Assembly (NCBI GenBank): GCA_029717555.1
Contig: JAMDHS010000002.1
Span: 1 to 64,000 of the forward strand
Length of the DNA: 64,000 nt
Reading direction: 5' to 3'
Source: Peribolospora baueri
Lineage: Eukaryota > Basidiomycota > Peribolosporomycetes > Peribolosporales > Peribolosporaceae
Position 1 is the stretch's first letter. Each line of letters starts with the position of its first letter. Shown piece by piece: positions 43,735-54,043 of this stretch. The translations under genes were made by a program, and so were the position numbers. The notes below the pieces were generated by a model. The model was not told the DNA's origin, did no database searches, and was given only the letters and a program-made list of their open reading frames with translations.

Positions 43735-44800
43735 GCCTCTTTCCTGAATTGACGAGCACGCCAGGGCGCGCGTGGATGAACGGTTTTTCAGGTGGGCTAG
43801 TATGTCCTGGAGCGGGCCGAAGGCCGATGTCGTACCTGGAGCGTTGTAGAGGTTGAGAACGGCGAGCCCACGCTGCCATGCTTCCCCGGGTGAAGAAGGG
43901 AGGACTGTGACGGCCGTGGCGTCGTACGAGGTGGTCGGTAGGGCGCAGACGCGGCTGGGAGGGAGCAGCCGAATGTTGATCAGGATGGCTGACCGCGGAC
44001 GGTGCGGTCTTCCATCCCCCGGCGGGGGTGAGGCCGGAGGGGGCAGAACCGGTTGCCAATTGCGATAAAAGGGGAGAGAGGAGGTAGTGGGTATGATGTA
44101 AGGTTCCTGCAGACAGATGAGGTGGTATCTTGCCGTGTCTTCATCATGGAGGAGCGAGTGGATTGACGCACGGACCGGTGGGACTTGACTTCTCCGTTTC
44201 CTTCATGGTGCTCCCGATGGAGAGCCCACGCTGGAGAGCCTTGTTGGCAGGCTCCTTGTTGGCCATGTAAACAACGAGGCTGGAGGTCGGCTTGGGGCGC
44301 GGTCCAGTGGCCCGCGAGGGAACCGCCCACTTGGCCTTAACGATGTCGGCGAGGACCATCCCGTTATCCGCCGCGAGTTCCTGGAGGCACTCTTGACTGT
44401 CAGGGACGAACGTCGTAGGTACGCGGTGGACAACGATGGGGAAGAGAGGGGCCTTGACGCGTAAACCCGCGCGTCAAGGGCATCGACCCAGGCCGTGTCC
44501 TTAGCCAAGAGGGAGGCATCGGAATCTTTGAGGAAGCGGATCAAGATGTCCTTGGACTTCGGACGGACCATGGCGGCTTGGACCGGGACAGTCCGTCCGG
44601 TCGCCTCGCGGATAGCAGCTTGGATACGGTTGCGGAGGTTGGGCGGTGTTATAGAGCAACCAGCACCACCAATACGAACGTCAAGCGGCAGGAAGGTCAA
44701 GAAGTCTCGGGCACTCCTGGAAACTGAGGCTTCGGCGTAAGCCTTCGACATCAGCACCCCCTTCCCGTCAAGCCCTGGATCAAGTCGCAAGGCCGCAGCA
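43735..44800 (-). mobile_element. Decayed non-LTR retrotransposon (LINE, Tad-like) fragment
   Basis: Read on the minus strand, 44790-44144 resembles the ORF1 protein of fungal LINEs: SITPPNLRNRIQAAIREATG, PKSKDILIRFLKDSDASLLA, then FPIVVHRVPTTFVPDSQECL, GMVLADIVKAKW and SSLVVYMANKEPANKAL. The order of a VHRVPT block, a KW segment and a K..SS-VV block is one I know from Tad-clade ORF1. Downstream, about 44010-43735 looks like the apurinic-type endonuclease at the start of ORF2 (RSAILINIRLLPPSRVCALP; QRGLAVLNLYNAPGTTSAFG; LQDILAHL). The frame changes inside ORF1 (around 44,450) and again between the two parts. No reverse transcriptase follows, so it is 3'-truncated and inactive. End points are approximate. 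Confidence 0.75.
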
Positions 44801-47800
44801 TGATCGGACGTACCACGCGCAACACCAGCCGCCTCCTGGAGAAGTTACTCCAGCTTCACACTCGTCTATCTGTTGCTCCAACTCCTATCTAGTCTCGCTC
44901 CGCTTCCACGAAAGTAAATAGAGGGGCTCGATTCCCCCATCTGTAATTAGATCCCTCATCCGTGAATCTCTCTTCTCCTTTCCCAACCAACCCCGATCCT
45001 GTCCTATCCTCCTCTTCTCTTCTCTTCTCTTCTCCGTTCCTTCCCCTACCCCGACCCTGATCATGTTACTTCCGAATCCGTAATCCTATCGTCCCGATCT
45101 CTCCGTCCCTAGCCCTGCTCTCCTATCCTGCCCTCTCGCACTTGCCCTCGTACCTCTGCCCCACTCTTCCCCTATCTAGTCCTTAGCATCTACCTCGTTC
45201 CTACCTCGCTCGGTCGACTCCCAGCCTACCTCGTCACTCATCTCTCCTTGCCCCGTTCGCGACTCGCCGCCGTTACAGTCGGCCAACGAGGCGCAACTAC
45301 ACCAATACGAAACGACGCCTCTTAGTCGCGAGTCACGTGACCATGCCGCAGCAGGTATGCGGCCACTTCCCCGTAGGAAGAGTAGCTCACTACCCGCAAC
45401 TGGTACCTCCGTGCGGAAGGAGCTTCGGTCGGTCCATGCGTGCTGTCCGACATGCTCGCAGGAGGCTGTTAAGGATTAAACGCTGAGAAGAACAGTACAG
45501 AGCTCGCAACAGGGCATGTTTTGATTATAACTTACTGGGCGCCACTTCCCGAATTCGACCAACGTACTACGCATGCTCCTGCTTCCAACATTGGCTCTCA
45601 GCCCATATAGTAGGCAGATCGCCGCGCGTGTCCGTTGTAGGATCTTGTGTCGACCCGAGATGGACGAGTGTCCTAGTTCACCTTTACAGCTATATCCCAC
45701 GGGGGAAGTGAGTACCAACATCTCTAAGAAAATCGTATAGTTTGCGCGCAATGCTCAGGGAATATTATTCTCCTTCCAAGCAAGAATGAATTTCACTCCA
45801 GTGCGCAGGCAGACAAAAAACATTTTTCGCAACAAATAATTTATTTCTCTCCTATCTTTCCTTCATGGCAAGGTGTCCAAAAACATTTTGGGACTCTCCC
45901 GTTCTCAAAAAATTGAGACTTCTCCAACGTCCATTCGACGCGTTCACGATCGTTACTGCGGAAAGACAGAAAGGAATGTTAAACACCATGTTTTCGCCGC
46001 TCCCCAAAACAATTGCCTAGGTTTATCCGCATTCTACATAGCACTTATGAACATTTCTCTCTCAATCATCCTACAATTGCACATAGTTCATCGTCACAAA
46101 AGGAAAGCCGAAAAGTTTATCGAGTTGCTAGTTGGAAGGGACCAAAAAACTAAGCGAGTCTCGACGACAGAAGATGTGAGTGTGTCTTTCTGACGTGAAG
46201 TTTACCACACAGGATATGGGATATGGGGAGGTGGTTTGATCATAGCGTTGCCGACATTGCAGTCTCTCAGAAATTTTGAACGCCTATTGTACGCTGAAAA
46301 TACAGAAAAGGCATTCCCGTAGTTAAACAAGATGACTGTGCTTGCCTTTAGAACCCTGTTTGCAAGAAAAAAAATTTAAAAATGGAGCACTGGACTCGTA
46401 CCTGTATATGTTTCTTGAGGCTTCGGAACGAGAGCCCGATTGATCGATCGCGCATAGTAGTCAAGCCTGTCCGACGACGGCACGCTCGGATCGTTCGCAA
46501 GGATGGCGCGGGGCGACGGCGACGGCGATCGTCCTGGTCGGGGGGATGGGGCTGCAGGACCAGAAAGGAAAGAGGGAAAAAAAGGGCGGAGGACAACCGT
46601 CCTTTTAAGCCTTTTTCCCTACCCCATCGTCCACTCCTCATCCTCCCTTCCGTCTGTCCTTGCACCTGGTCGGCTTCGACTTCGGCTTCAGTGGCCCGTG
46701 CGCGGGCGGATCCGGGGTGGTAGTGCCAATGGGCTGGCGAGGCGAGCGCTGAGGCCAGCCAATGCTAGTGGACGGACGAGGAACGCCGGCGTCTCGGTCG
46801 GTCGGTCGGTCGTCAGGGTAGGTCTAGCGGTCGCGTCGATAGCCCAACGAACGGGATCCTGTCCGTCCGTCGTGTCGTCTCCGGTAGCGCAGCGCAGATG
46901 AGCGTGCCTGCTCGGGTCTGTCTCCCAAACATGCTAGCTAGCGGCGGGGCGGCCTCGAGGCGGCTTCGGAGGCGGGAGGGGGAAGGAGTGGCGGAAATGA
47001 GGAGGCGCGTGGGATGGGGGAGAGAGGAAGGAATGGGCAAGTTGGAGTGGTGAGACGCGTCCAATGACTGCCTTGCTTCTTCCCCTCCTCGAGGCTGTGC
47101 CCAAGGTTCGCAATGCGGAGGACGACCGCAGCAGGAACGAACAAACAAGCAGACGTGTGTCGGCGTCGGCGTCGGCGTCGGCGTCGTTGAAGCGAAGGCA
47201 AAGCCCGAGCGGAAAAGAAGCCCACTGGGCTCGAACAGCGCAACAGCTCTCAATGCTGACTGAACTCTTGGAAAACCTGGGCCGTAATTGGACCGACCTC
47301 ATTCTTAGACTGTAGGAGATGCAAGTTCCCGTCAAGATCGAACGAGATGGAAAGTTTGGTCAATATTGAGATCCGGTAAGGTCGGACAGTTAGAGAACAG
47401 ACACTCAGTGCTCCGAAGAAGAGTTGTCATGTGACCTGTCACGTGAGGAAGCTCTTGTGTGATCACAGGGTGGGGCTGCGGCAAATGCGATGGACCAGGG
47501 CCGAATGGGCTTCCGGTGGACGAGGTGGTAACCGAGCAAATTGGCCGACTGTGAGCTGGTAGATGATGGTGTCTACATAGTGTTCCTCCTCTCAGGGAGT
47601 ACAGACAGTGGGGTTCCCATCCTCTATATATACGTTTCTCGAGAGGAATAGGCGCTCGGAGCGCACACAAAAGGGGTACGCCGAGAATAGAAGTGATCTA
47701 CCGCCTAGGAAATAGACGGTCGTAAACGGGGTCGCGGCACGATGATCACATCCCCCTACCCGGACGACAGCGTCGGCGACGGGGGATGGATGGATAATGG

Positions 47801-47984
47801 GTTAGGTGACGCCAGTCGATGTCTTTTGGCGTCGAAACCATGATAGTGGACCCTCGTCCAGGAGCTGAGACGAGTCGCAGTTGACCTTGTGGATGGATGG
47901 AAGCATGCGGAAGTGGCGCCCTGAAATCGGAATGATCGTAAGTACGGTAAAGATGCGCGATGCCTTCTCCTATTAATACTAGTA
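44801..47984. other. 3.2-kb stretch without a confident gene; includes an AT-rich island
   Basis: 44,870-45,250 is strongly pyrimidine-rich on the plus strand (CTCTT repeats at 45010-45034). About 45,470-46,380 is clearly more AT-rich than the rest of the window. It holds one 106-codon plus-strand frame (45873-46193) with a hydrophobic segment (AFYIALMNISLSIILQLHIV) but no recognised family. GC rises again from 46,390. A CGGCGT tandem repeat at 47161-47186 and a CTATATATAC near 47,622 are visible. Remaining frames look random. Confidence 0.5.
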
Positions 47985-49744
47985 CTAGTACACCGTCGTT
48001 CCCTCCAGCTCCTCAGGGCTAAGCTGGCGCAACTCCACAGACAGACCATGCCAAAAGTCCTCGTAGTGCTCTTCGGATGTATCGGGTCTCTTTTTGAATA
48101 CGAGTAGGACACGAGTGGCATAACAGACGGCTCCATCAGCTAGCTGTCTACGGAAAGAAAAGAAGGCCAAACAGGAGGAATGAGGGTCGCTCACCGTTGC
48201 CCTCTTTTTCCTCAGCGCAGTCCGGAGGCCAACGGCATTGTAGTAAGCCGCCCGTCTCCTAATGCTGGCACCTTCTGATACTCGTTCCTTGCCTTTCCCT
48301 GTTGTGTCAGCTTGGGCCTTGGGCACATCCAAGCCTTCCCGGCTGTTCCCGTCATCAAGAACGAGAACGAGTTCGTCCTCCGGCCGCCTGATGGTCGCAA
48401 TTTCGTAGTCGCGAACAAATCTGTACGAGTGCTGGCCATCTCCGTTGCCCTCGGCAGTGTCTTCGGAAGCTCTGAGACCTCGCTTGGCGCGCTTGAGCGA
48501 GTCGGCAGTCTCGTCGTCCACAGGAAGGTAATAAGTCAAAATCTGGCTGCCCTCGTGTTCTTTAGGCCGCAGGATGGCTGCTTCTAGTCGTGAATCAGCA
48601 ATCTGGCAAAAGGAAGCGAACCGCAGTGAGACCGACATGTTAAAGGTACTTCGGTCATCATGGGAAGCTATGGGCACGCGGCATTAGTAGATTGACCAAC
48701 GCGCCCACGAACATACCTTCTCGTTCCGGTCCGTCGGAGACTCTCGGAAGACAACGAGCTGGAGAGGAGTCGCCCAAGTCTCGGCGTCGGGCAAGATATC
48801 GTATGACTCGATCGCCGTGACGCCAGATTTGGTGGGATGTTTGAGGGATGAAAGACTCTCGTTGGCTTGCTCAAAAGTCTGTTCGATGCGCGCAAGCGCC
48901 GCTGAGCGGGACATATCAACGACGGGAGTGGGCTTGACCGTGCTGGAGGAGACAATGAAGAAAACCGCCTCTGCTTGAGCACAACACATCTCGAAGGCCA
49001 AACTACGCGGCTCCGGAGCACAACGAACGTAGGATATATGCAGAACACACTCACGCCGCTTCATCAGTTCGCCTCTTGATCTCACCCCCAATGTACTCTG
49101 TCCTTCTTAGCCAGCTTACATCGCCAGCCTTGACTCTGGCGCCCACTCCGACTTCTGCGCCACCAACCATAGGAGCTTTTGGGAGAGGAGAGCCTCGAGC
49201 GGCCGGCAAAAAGACCGAAGAACTTGTCCCTCCAAAAGGGTGTTGTGCAGAACCATTCGAGGGGATGGCTGTGAAGGAGTCGAGGAGGAACTGGTCATCC
49301 GGGTGGATGTCCGTTCGAGGACCTTCAGGCTCAAGTACTAAAAGACGCGTCAGACAACGGGGTAAAACGTAGATTAAGCTGTGTGTTGCTTTGTCGTCAG
49401 TCTCACAGCGGTCAATCAACCCACCGCTCGTGTCACCATTAAACACCCCGGGAAACATGGTCAAGTCTAACGGCATTCCGCCTTCATTGTCAGCGACGAT
49501 CGGCAAGGGGAGCTCGTTGTTGAGTCGATCAACATAGCTCGGGTCGGCAAAACGCTTCGTGTCCGTGGGTATGTCAAAAAGCTTGGGAGGGAACGGAGGC
49601 GCCGGTAGGGGGTTTGCGTACCGCACCCGCACCTGAAGGTCGCTGAGCAACGTGAAAAGACAGTGGCCAGACCATTCAACGCCCGTCATCAAATGATCCG
49701 AGCCGAAAAACCATGACAACGACGCACCTGCGTTTTGAGAACAT
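47985..49744 (-). CDS. PAF1: RNA polymerase II-associated factor Paf1
   Basis: Core subunit of the PAF1 elongation complex. The 17-nt first exon (49744-49728) encodes MFSKR plus two bases and joins exon 2 at 49642, giving SDLQVRVRYANPLPAPPFPP followed by KLFDIPTDTKRF. This matches the conserved Paf1 start. Downstream are GGMPLDLTMFPGVFNG, DPDDQFLLDSFTAIP-like sequence, DVSWLRRTEYIGGEIKRR, the EQTFEQANESLSSLKHPTK helix, ESYDILPDAETW, RPEDELVLVLDDG, RRAAYYNAVGLRTALRKKR and a last exon ending ELRQLSPEELEGTTVY with the stop at 47985. Order and spacing fit Paf1 well. It is divergent from the CCCH/Smr gene. Confidence 0.93.
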
Positions 49745-50165
49745 GATTCAGCGGTCTTAAACCACTGCAGAACTTCCCCAGGCGATACGTCGTTCGTCGT
49801 GCGAAGGAAAGAGCGAGGAAGCAGCGAGCGACGTCCAACGGCTGGCTAGGTGGGAGAAGAACGTATAAGATGCAAACGAAGGGCCAGCATTCGATCGCGA
49901 GTAGAACGGTGATCGCGGCGTTAGGCGGACATAGGACCCCGCGCACGACGGCGCCATGCATGCTGGAGCGTCAACACCGTCGCCCCTTGCCCTCGCCGTC
50001 GCCGTCGCCGTCCCAGACGCTTATTAACCACCCAGCCTTCTTCCCCCCGTCATACAAGATTTCGTAGATACATATTCATTTTCCGCTTTTTTCTCTACAC
50101 GCCCATCACCCTCCGGCAGCCAAGCCGGTCTGAACACCTTTGTTGGCGGCGCTCCGTCTGCTTCC
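49745..50165. promoter_or_regulatory. Shared divergent promoter region, PAF1 / CCCH-Smr gene
   Basis: These 421 bp lie between start codons facing away from each other. A minus-strand open frame here (49961 to about 49740) ends at the PAF1 start and is probably leader sequence. A short CCGTCG repeat lies near 49995-50015. Confidence 0.45.
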
Positions 50166-53100
50166 ATGACCGCTTCTCCTCAAGTGGTCGGGACACCGAC
50201 AAAGCCCCGGCCGGGCTCCTTCGTTCACACCCGCGCTTACCTCGAGCAAGTGTTCGGCACTTCGTCGTCTTCTTGCTCCGTACCACAGCCATCTTCACCC
50301 TCTCCTCAGCCGCCGCCCCCTCTTGTCTCCGACTCATCCCTTTCCTCCGCCGCGAGCTCTGAAGACGACGTCGATGGGGACGTACGGGCGGACGCCGATC
50401 CGGTGGCTTCCATACTCCGCATAATCGAAGATGGAGACGCCAGCTTAGAGGAAGCGAAGCTGGATAACGTTAGAAGTGCGGTCAAGAAAGGGCTAGAAGA
50501 AAAGGAGGGTCGTTGGCCGGTGAGTGGTATCAGATCAGCTCCACCGTCGGTGCTTAGGCTATCGAATGCAATAAGGGGATGATTCATGGAGGAACGTCCG
50601 CTCAATGTTTGCATTCCCCCCCCCTCGTGTATAGGATTCCTCACGTTTGGACGCCATTATTCTCGATATCATGTGGCGACACAAAGAAGACGTCTCGCCG
50701 TCCGGAATGTCCTTTCCCACCCCACTCCGTCGATCTGCCTCTTCCACTTCGACTCCAGGCCGTCCTTGGACACCTACTCGAGCCACTTCACCGGCGGTTC
50801 CGTCAGCTACACTCAGCACTGGAGGCTCGCCTCGAGCGTCGCCTCGTCTTTTCGCTCGCACCATACCCGGCGTCGCTAGCACTGGCGCTCTACCTGGATA
50901 CCCCTCACTGCCTTCGCCTGTCTCCGCTGTTCCTCCTCTCCTGGGATTTGGCACATCTTCTCGACCTGTGTCGCCGTCTCCGCTCGGCTCCCCTCGTTTC
51001 AACGTGGGAGCTTTAGAGTTCAAGCCCCGCGCACCGTCGTCTGCTGGCTCCCCTACCCCGGCTTTTGCCCGTCCAGCTACCGGTCTGCGAAGCGAGTCGT
51101 TGTTTAACAGGACGGGTGCCACCTCACCATTGCCCAGTCACTCGCTCGCTCAGAAAAACCATCCCGCCGGGGACGAAGAGGACGAGTTCAACCCGTTCGC
51201 GGCCTCTCCAGGCCCTGTCAGAATCCACGGTCCAGGCGTGGCAGCCTCGCCCGACGCCGATGGACCTACGAACGCTACGGCGGCAGGGCCTATGTCGTCG
51301 GGCTGGTCCGGATACGGAGGCATCCTGGGAGATTCGGATCGCTTCAGCTCCTCGGCATCTACGACCTCGTCCTCAGGCGGGTACGAAATGGTCGGCTTCG
51401 AGGAGTTCTATGAAGAGGAGGACGGCCAATACGTGGGCGCATATAACATGACTGCCTTCGACGTGCTCTATTCCATTCTTGCCGGTTCCGGCACCACCAT
51501 GACGCCGGAACAGGTGGAAGAAGCGCTTTCTGCTTGCAATTATGACGTTGAAGCCGCTATGGCGTTCATCATGGACAATGGTGGGATGCCATCTCCAGTC
51601 GCCACCTCAGGAGGCAGCCAGCCAAGGACGTCTTCCAGCCCTTCCTCAGTTGCTGGACCATCGGTCCACCGTCCAGTCGTCGTCTCCCGCGATCAGTTCG
51701 TCGCACAACGTCCGGGCAGAGCCGGCTCTCCCCTTGGCTCTCCCGTACCTCGTTTCGGCTCTCCCGGACCTGGGAGCAGGCCAGGTTGGCGCCAACCTCC
51801 GGCGCCTGCGCGGGTTTGCCGTTATTTCTTGGCCGGCGATTGTCGGCGCGCGGACTGTCGCTTCTCACATGGTAAGTTGAATGTCCTTCAGTCCCACCAG
51901 CAGTTGCCAAGCTCACCTTTTTGTCCTTGTGCGCAGACCTGGAAAGGGCGCTCTGTCGGTTCTGGCTCCGCGGCCAGTGTCTGAATGATCCTTGCGCTTT
52001 CCTCCACGATCTGGACATCGTCAATTCCCTTGTCGGTCGGATGAACGACGCGAGCGCTAGCCTCGACTCTCGGAATGGAAGCAGGGGTGCAACTCCAGAA
52101 CCTCAGACCCCGCCGCCGGAGGAGTTTCCAGAGCTCAGCGGCGGCGTGTCGTCAACCCCACAGGGCGGCCGACGCAAATGGGCTCCTCTGAATGCTGATC
52201 CGGATCGAGCCCGTTTCGCGGCTGCGCTCAAACGACATGCGCCTCAGCCGCTTTCCCTCGTCGGCATACGGGGTAACAGACACGAGTTAGGCGGTCGTTA
52301 TACCGCAGTCCATGCTCGTGGGGCGCCAGTCAGTCGACAAAATCCTGTGACGACGCCTTCCACAGGCGGCCCGCCCGGTCCTCGGTCGTCACATAAACCA
52401 TCACCACGCATCACCCTTCGATCTCCTTCTCACCTGCCCACGCTCGCCACGGGGCCGTCGCTCGAATCGCTTTACATGACCTACCGTACGATGTCGCTCT
52501 CGCTGGGCGAAAACCGCAACAAGTGCCTCACGCGCGCGGCCGAGGCTTGGAAGCGTGGAGACGGCGCCGCTGCGAAGCGTTGGTCAAAGGAAGGGCAAGA
52601 GTTGAATCGACGCATGGTCGAGGCGGGCAAGGAGGCCGCTAGCAACATCGTGAAGGAACGCATGCGTATTGTCCGGGAGGAGATGGCAGCTGGCGACCCA
52701 AGCACGTTCGGGGGCGACAGAAGCGAGCGGGCGGCCAGAGGTAAATTGGTGGGCAACGGTCTGGGCGTGTGCCTTGGAGTCGCAAGCAAGCAAGTCGCTG
52801 GCTCGAACCTTACGGCGGAGGAAAGGATGGAGGCTATGCTCGACCTGCATGGACTGCACGCCAGCGAGGCCATCAACATCATTGAAGAATTCTTGCGTAA
52901 GTTGTCCTTTGCGACCGTCGGGAAGTCGTCTAGCTGTGAAGGCTGACTCAGTGTCTCGCTGTTCCCTCCCCGCACGACAGTCGCCCTGGAACAAGAGCAT
53001 TTCTTGGGACTAGCCTATCTCGTCGTGGGCGAAGGACGACATTCTGGTGCGTCGGACGCGGGGGTGGCCAGGCGTCGGGTCAGGTTGATGAATGCAGTGA

Positions 53101-53180
53101 AGGAGTTTCTCAATAGCTGGTGTTACCCGTACCGCGAGGAGGGCGGCGTCGTCTGTGTGGACCAGTGCACGCACGCTTAA
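50166..53180 (+). CDS. CCCH zinc-finger / Smr-domain protein
   Basis: Four exons. The N-terminal part is Ser/Pro-rich with an acidic helical patch (SILRIIEDGDASLEEAKLDN). A CUE/UBA-like helical segment follows: FDVLYSILAGSGTTMTPEQV and EEALSACNYDVEAAMAFIMD. Then comes a pair of CCCH fingers, CRYFLAGDCRRADCRFSH and CRFWLRGQCLNDPCAFLHDL, split by an intron near 51,871. A DUF1771 helix (GENRNKCLTRAAEAWKRGDG; RWSKEGQELNRRMVEAGKEA) precedes the Smr domain, which opens with LDLHGLHASEAINIIEEFL and continues in the last exon with LALEQEHFLGLAYLVVGEGR. The family is implicated in RNA quality control and cleavage of stalled mRNA (Cue2/NONU-1 type). The exact homologue is uncertain. The stop is at 53178-53180. 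Confidence 0.87.
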
Positions 53181-54043
53181 GGAAGGGACTGCGGGTGGAT
53201 TTTGTTTGTCACGAAATGACCGTGTAAGAGTAGTCTTAGTCTGCGCGAGAAAGGACAAAGAACAATAGGTTTTACTTCATGCGGACGAGACCTAGCCCCG
53301 TGATCGCCGCTCTTCTGCGGACGAGCGATCGGCCGACCTATATGTATCTGGCCTCCTGAGGCGGACAGGATCGGATTCGCGGCCGGGCGAGGATGCCGGA
53401 GTAAAGCGCCGGAGTAACTATGGATTCCAAAAGGCCAGCGCAGCGCAGCGGCGTCATCGGACTCGCGGAACACATTCATTCGCCTGGCACCGAGCTAGCG
53501 CACGGCCGCGCCACGCAACTTAAAAAAAAGGCAAAAAGCCTGCTGTTATCGGACTCGGCGTGAGGGACGAACGAGTGGGAGCCGGAGTAAAAGGCGAGCG
53601 GCGAGTAAAGTAAAGCGCCAGGGCAAGGGCAAGGGCAAAGCAGACGTCGGGTTGTCGAGCACATGTTCACCTGCGCATCGCCGACTCGCCCGCGCCGGAT
53701 TCTCCCCCGTTCCCGGTCGTGGACGCCGCATTTCGCCAAGTACTCCAAGTCAAAGAAAGAAAGGACAGACTGAATTAGGCAAGTTACTCGGTTCTTGGCG
53801 ACAAGAGGACGAGTTGGGGCCGGTCTTAGGCGGCGGGATCCGGACCCAACAGTCGGAGGGGCGGAGCGAACTCCAACAACCGCAGCACGAAGTTGGGGTC
53901 GGAAGCCGAGTGGAAATGCGTTCGTGTGCTGGGGCTGGCCGGCCGGAGGGCTGGCTCGCTGGCTGGAGCGAGGGGCGGTCCCTGATATTAAGGCAATCGT
54001 GGAGGAAAACGGGGTTGGTTCTCTTCGACCATGCCCTCCCACC
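53181..54043. promoter_or_regulatory. 3' region of CCCH-Smr gene and ACC1 promoter/leader
   Basis: About 860 bp with no supported gene. A plus-strand frame is open from about 53795 into ACC1, so an N-terminal extension of ACC1 cannot be excluded. Its sequence looks random and the ATG at 54044 is the better start. Runs of A near 53522-53540 and AAGGGC repeats near 53620-53640 are visible. Confidence 0.45.

Noticed and set aside
43735-44800. LTR-type element
   Set aside because: No terminal repeats, protease or integrase pieces; the ORF1 and APE-type endonuclease pieces fit a LINE instead.
46382-47253. Several 80-150 codon frames on both strands
   Set aside because: Arg/Ser/Pro-rich frames driven by GC content; no conserved motif, no splice-linked extension.
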